Assembly: GCA_020809705.1 (NCBI GenBank)
Contig: CP085833.1
Span: forward strand, 4,526,001 to 4,590,000
Reading direction: 5' to 3'
DNA from: Calonectria ilicicola
Lineage: Eukaryota; Ascomycota; Sordariomycetes; Hypocreales; Nectriaceae
DNA: 64,000 bases
Position 1 is the stretch's first letter. Each line of letters starts with the position of its first letter. A program made the position numbers and the translations under genes. The notes under the pieces are model-generated. The model saw only the letters and a program-made list of their open reading frames with translations, did no database searches and was not told where the DNA came from. This document shows positions 62,943 through 64,000 of this stretch, piece by piece.

Positions 62943-64000
62943 ATGAACACTCGTCGCCGCATCCTTAAGGCCGCCCGCATGGGGCGCCATTTGCGGGTCC
63001 AGCATGAGAGTCGTAAATGGTTTTCATCTTCAAGATTCTATTCTAACAGCCTTGAATTGTGAGTACGCGTCGGGAGTAATGATCGTATGTAGCGGGGCTA
63101 AGTGCGCGCCGAAATTCGCAGGCCTCGTTTCCCCGGAGCTCTCGACAGTCCTTACAGCTCGAAGATGGAGTGGATTGTACCTTCAAACTCCCCCCCAATT
63201 TCAACATTTCGAATTTTGAACTCGGATAATAAAATTTCAGATCTGAATCAGATTTCCAGCATCCCAAAAGAGGATATCGTTCAATGGTATAGGAATATGC
63301 TCACCAGTGCGTTCATTTAATTTCAACTCCAAAGTCCCTTTTGTCATTAAACTAACGAGTGTTTCCATCTCAAAGTAAACATCCTAGATAGCATCATGTT
63401 TGATGCTCAAAGGCATGGACGTGTAAGCTTTTATATGGTATGTTCTGCATAGAAATAGCCCCTCGCCTCAAGTGGGAGTGGGTCAATTTGCTCTGTTACA
63501 GTAATACTTACCGCGTGGCTTCACCAGGTTTCTCACGGAGAGGAAGGTCTCATGATTGGTTCGGCTGCTGCACTGGGACCAGGAGACGTCATCACCTGTC
63601 AATACCGAGAACATGGTGTCTTTTTGCAGCGAGGATTTGAGCTCAAAGATTTCATGAATCAGCTAGCTGCTAATCATAATGATCCCGGAAAGGGACGAAA
63701 CATGCCGAATCACTATACCGGTCGTGCAAAGACTGGGGCGGTAGGTGGTGACCTTTGTTATTCCCAAAATTCTGCCCTAACTAGGCTGTAGCACTCTGTT
63801 GCGTCTACGCTTGGCCCTCAAATTGCCCACGCTGTTGGCGCTGGCTATGCACTAAAGCTACAAGATCGAGATGAATCGAACAGAGCACCGCGAGTGGCTG
63901 CCGCTTACTTTGGAGAAGGCGCCGCGAGTGAAGGAGACTTTCATGGGGCTCTCAATATGGCTGCAATGATTCAAAGCCCCGTCATATTTATTTGTCGCAA
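62943..64000 (+). CDS. BCKDHA: branched-chain 2-oxoacid dehydrogenase E1-alpha, partial at window end
   Basis: Exons 62943-63058, 63122-63306, 63376-63437, 63528-63740 and 63792 to beyond 64000 encode the first 261 or so residues. E1-alpha with E1-beta performs the thiamine diphosphate-dependent decarboxylation step in mitochondria. The N-terminus is Arg-rich and acid-poor (MNTRRRILKAARMGRH), a targeting sequence. Family blocks follow in order: PRFPGAL, EWIVPSNSPPISTFRIL, FDAQRHGRVSFYM, GSAAALGPGDVI, QYREHGVFL and the thiamine-binding region YFGEGAASEGDFHGALNMAA. The first intron is read with its acceptor at 63121, which gives LPRFPGA. The FPGA, QYRE and GEGAASEGD blocks are typical of branched-chain rather than pyruvate E1-alpha. 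The gene continues past the window. Confidence 0.9.

Overview
The window is nuclear DNA of a filamentous ascomycete, most likely a Sordariomycete and plausibly a member of the Hypocreales. The evidence is many short introns (about 44-110 nt) with GTRNGT donors and CTAAC-type branch points, widely spaced genes, and typical fungal families: CFEM protein, Zn2Cys6 and C2H2 factors with fungal-specific regions, a NACHT-WD40 receptor, the alpha-aminoadipate lysine enzyme homocitrate synthase, and DUF3429 and DUF2985 membrane proteins. Species cannot be assigned from sequence alone.

Layout. 0.4-23 kb is housekeeping: a Stu2/XMAP215-type microtubule polymerase (+), a mitochondrial DUF3429 membrane protein (-), the giant lipid-transfer protein Vps13 (+), then a 4.35 kb gene-free GC-rich interval with purine repeats and G-quadruplex motifs, and a concentrative nucleoside transporter (+). 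25-36 kb holds an unusual Vps4-like AAA ATPase carrying an EH/EF-hand unit and two ZZ fingers (-), a DUF2985 membrane protein (+), a CFEM surface protein (-) and a secreted metzincin-like protein (-). 37-41 kb is a divergent sugar-use pair, a GH43 glycosidase (-) and an MFS sugar permease (+), whose shared promoter has an XlnR-type site and CreA-type sites. 41.7-53 kb looks like an accessory block: a hypothetical gene with an in-frame TAG, a NACHT-WD40 STAND protein (-) divergent from a C2H2 regulator (+), and a Zn2Cys6 regulator with a damaged first splice acceptor. 53.8-56.7 kb is homocitrate synthase in 15 exons (-). 58.2-59.6 kb is an epoxide hydrolase with a nonsense codon in its oxyanion motif (-). 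60.9-64 kb is a divergent pair for two subunits of the branched-chain 2-oxoacid dehydrogenase complex, E2 (-) and E1-alpha (+, running off the window).

How genes work together. The GH43/MFS pair suggests uptake of an oligosaccharide followed by cleavage inside the cell. The E1-alpha/E2 pair would share expression for valine, leucine and isoleucine catabolism. Homocitrate synthase has a Gcn4/CPC1-type site upstream. The NACHT gene and the C2H2 gene share a 508-bp intergenic region rich in inverted repeats. Three genes between 41.7 and 59.6 kb carry single-site lesions, which suggests a decaying accessory region or a few sequence errors.

Exon structures were read by hand from reading-frame continuity and splice consensus. 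No homology search was possible, so family names rest on recognised motifs.
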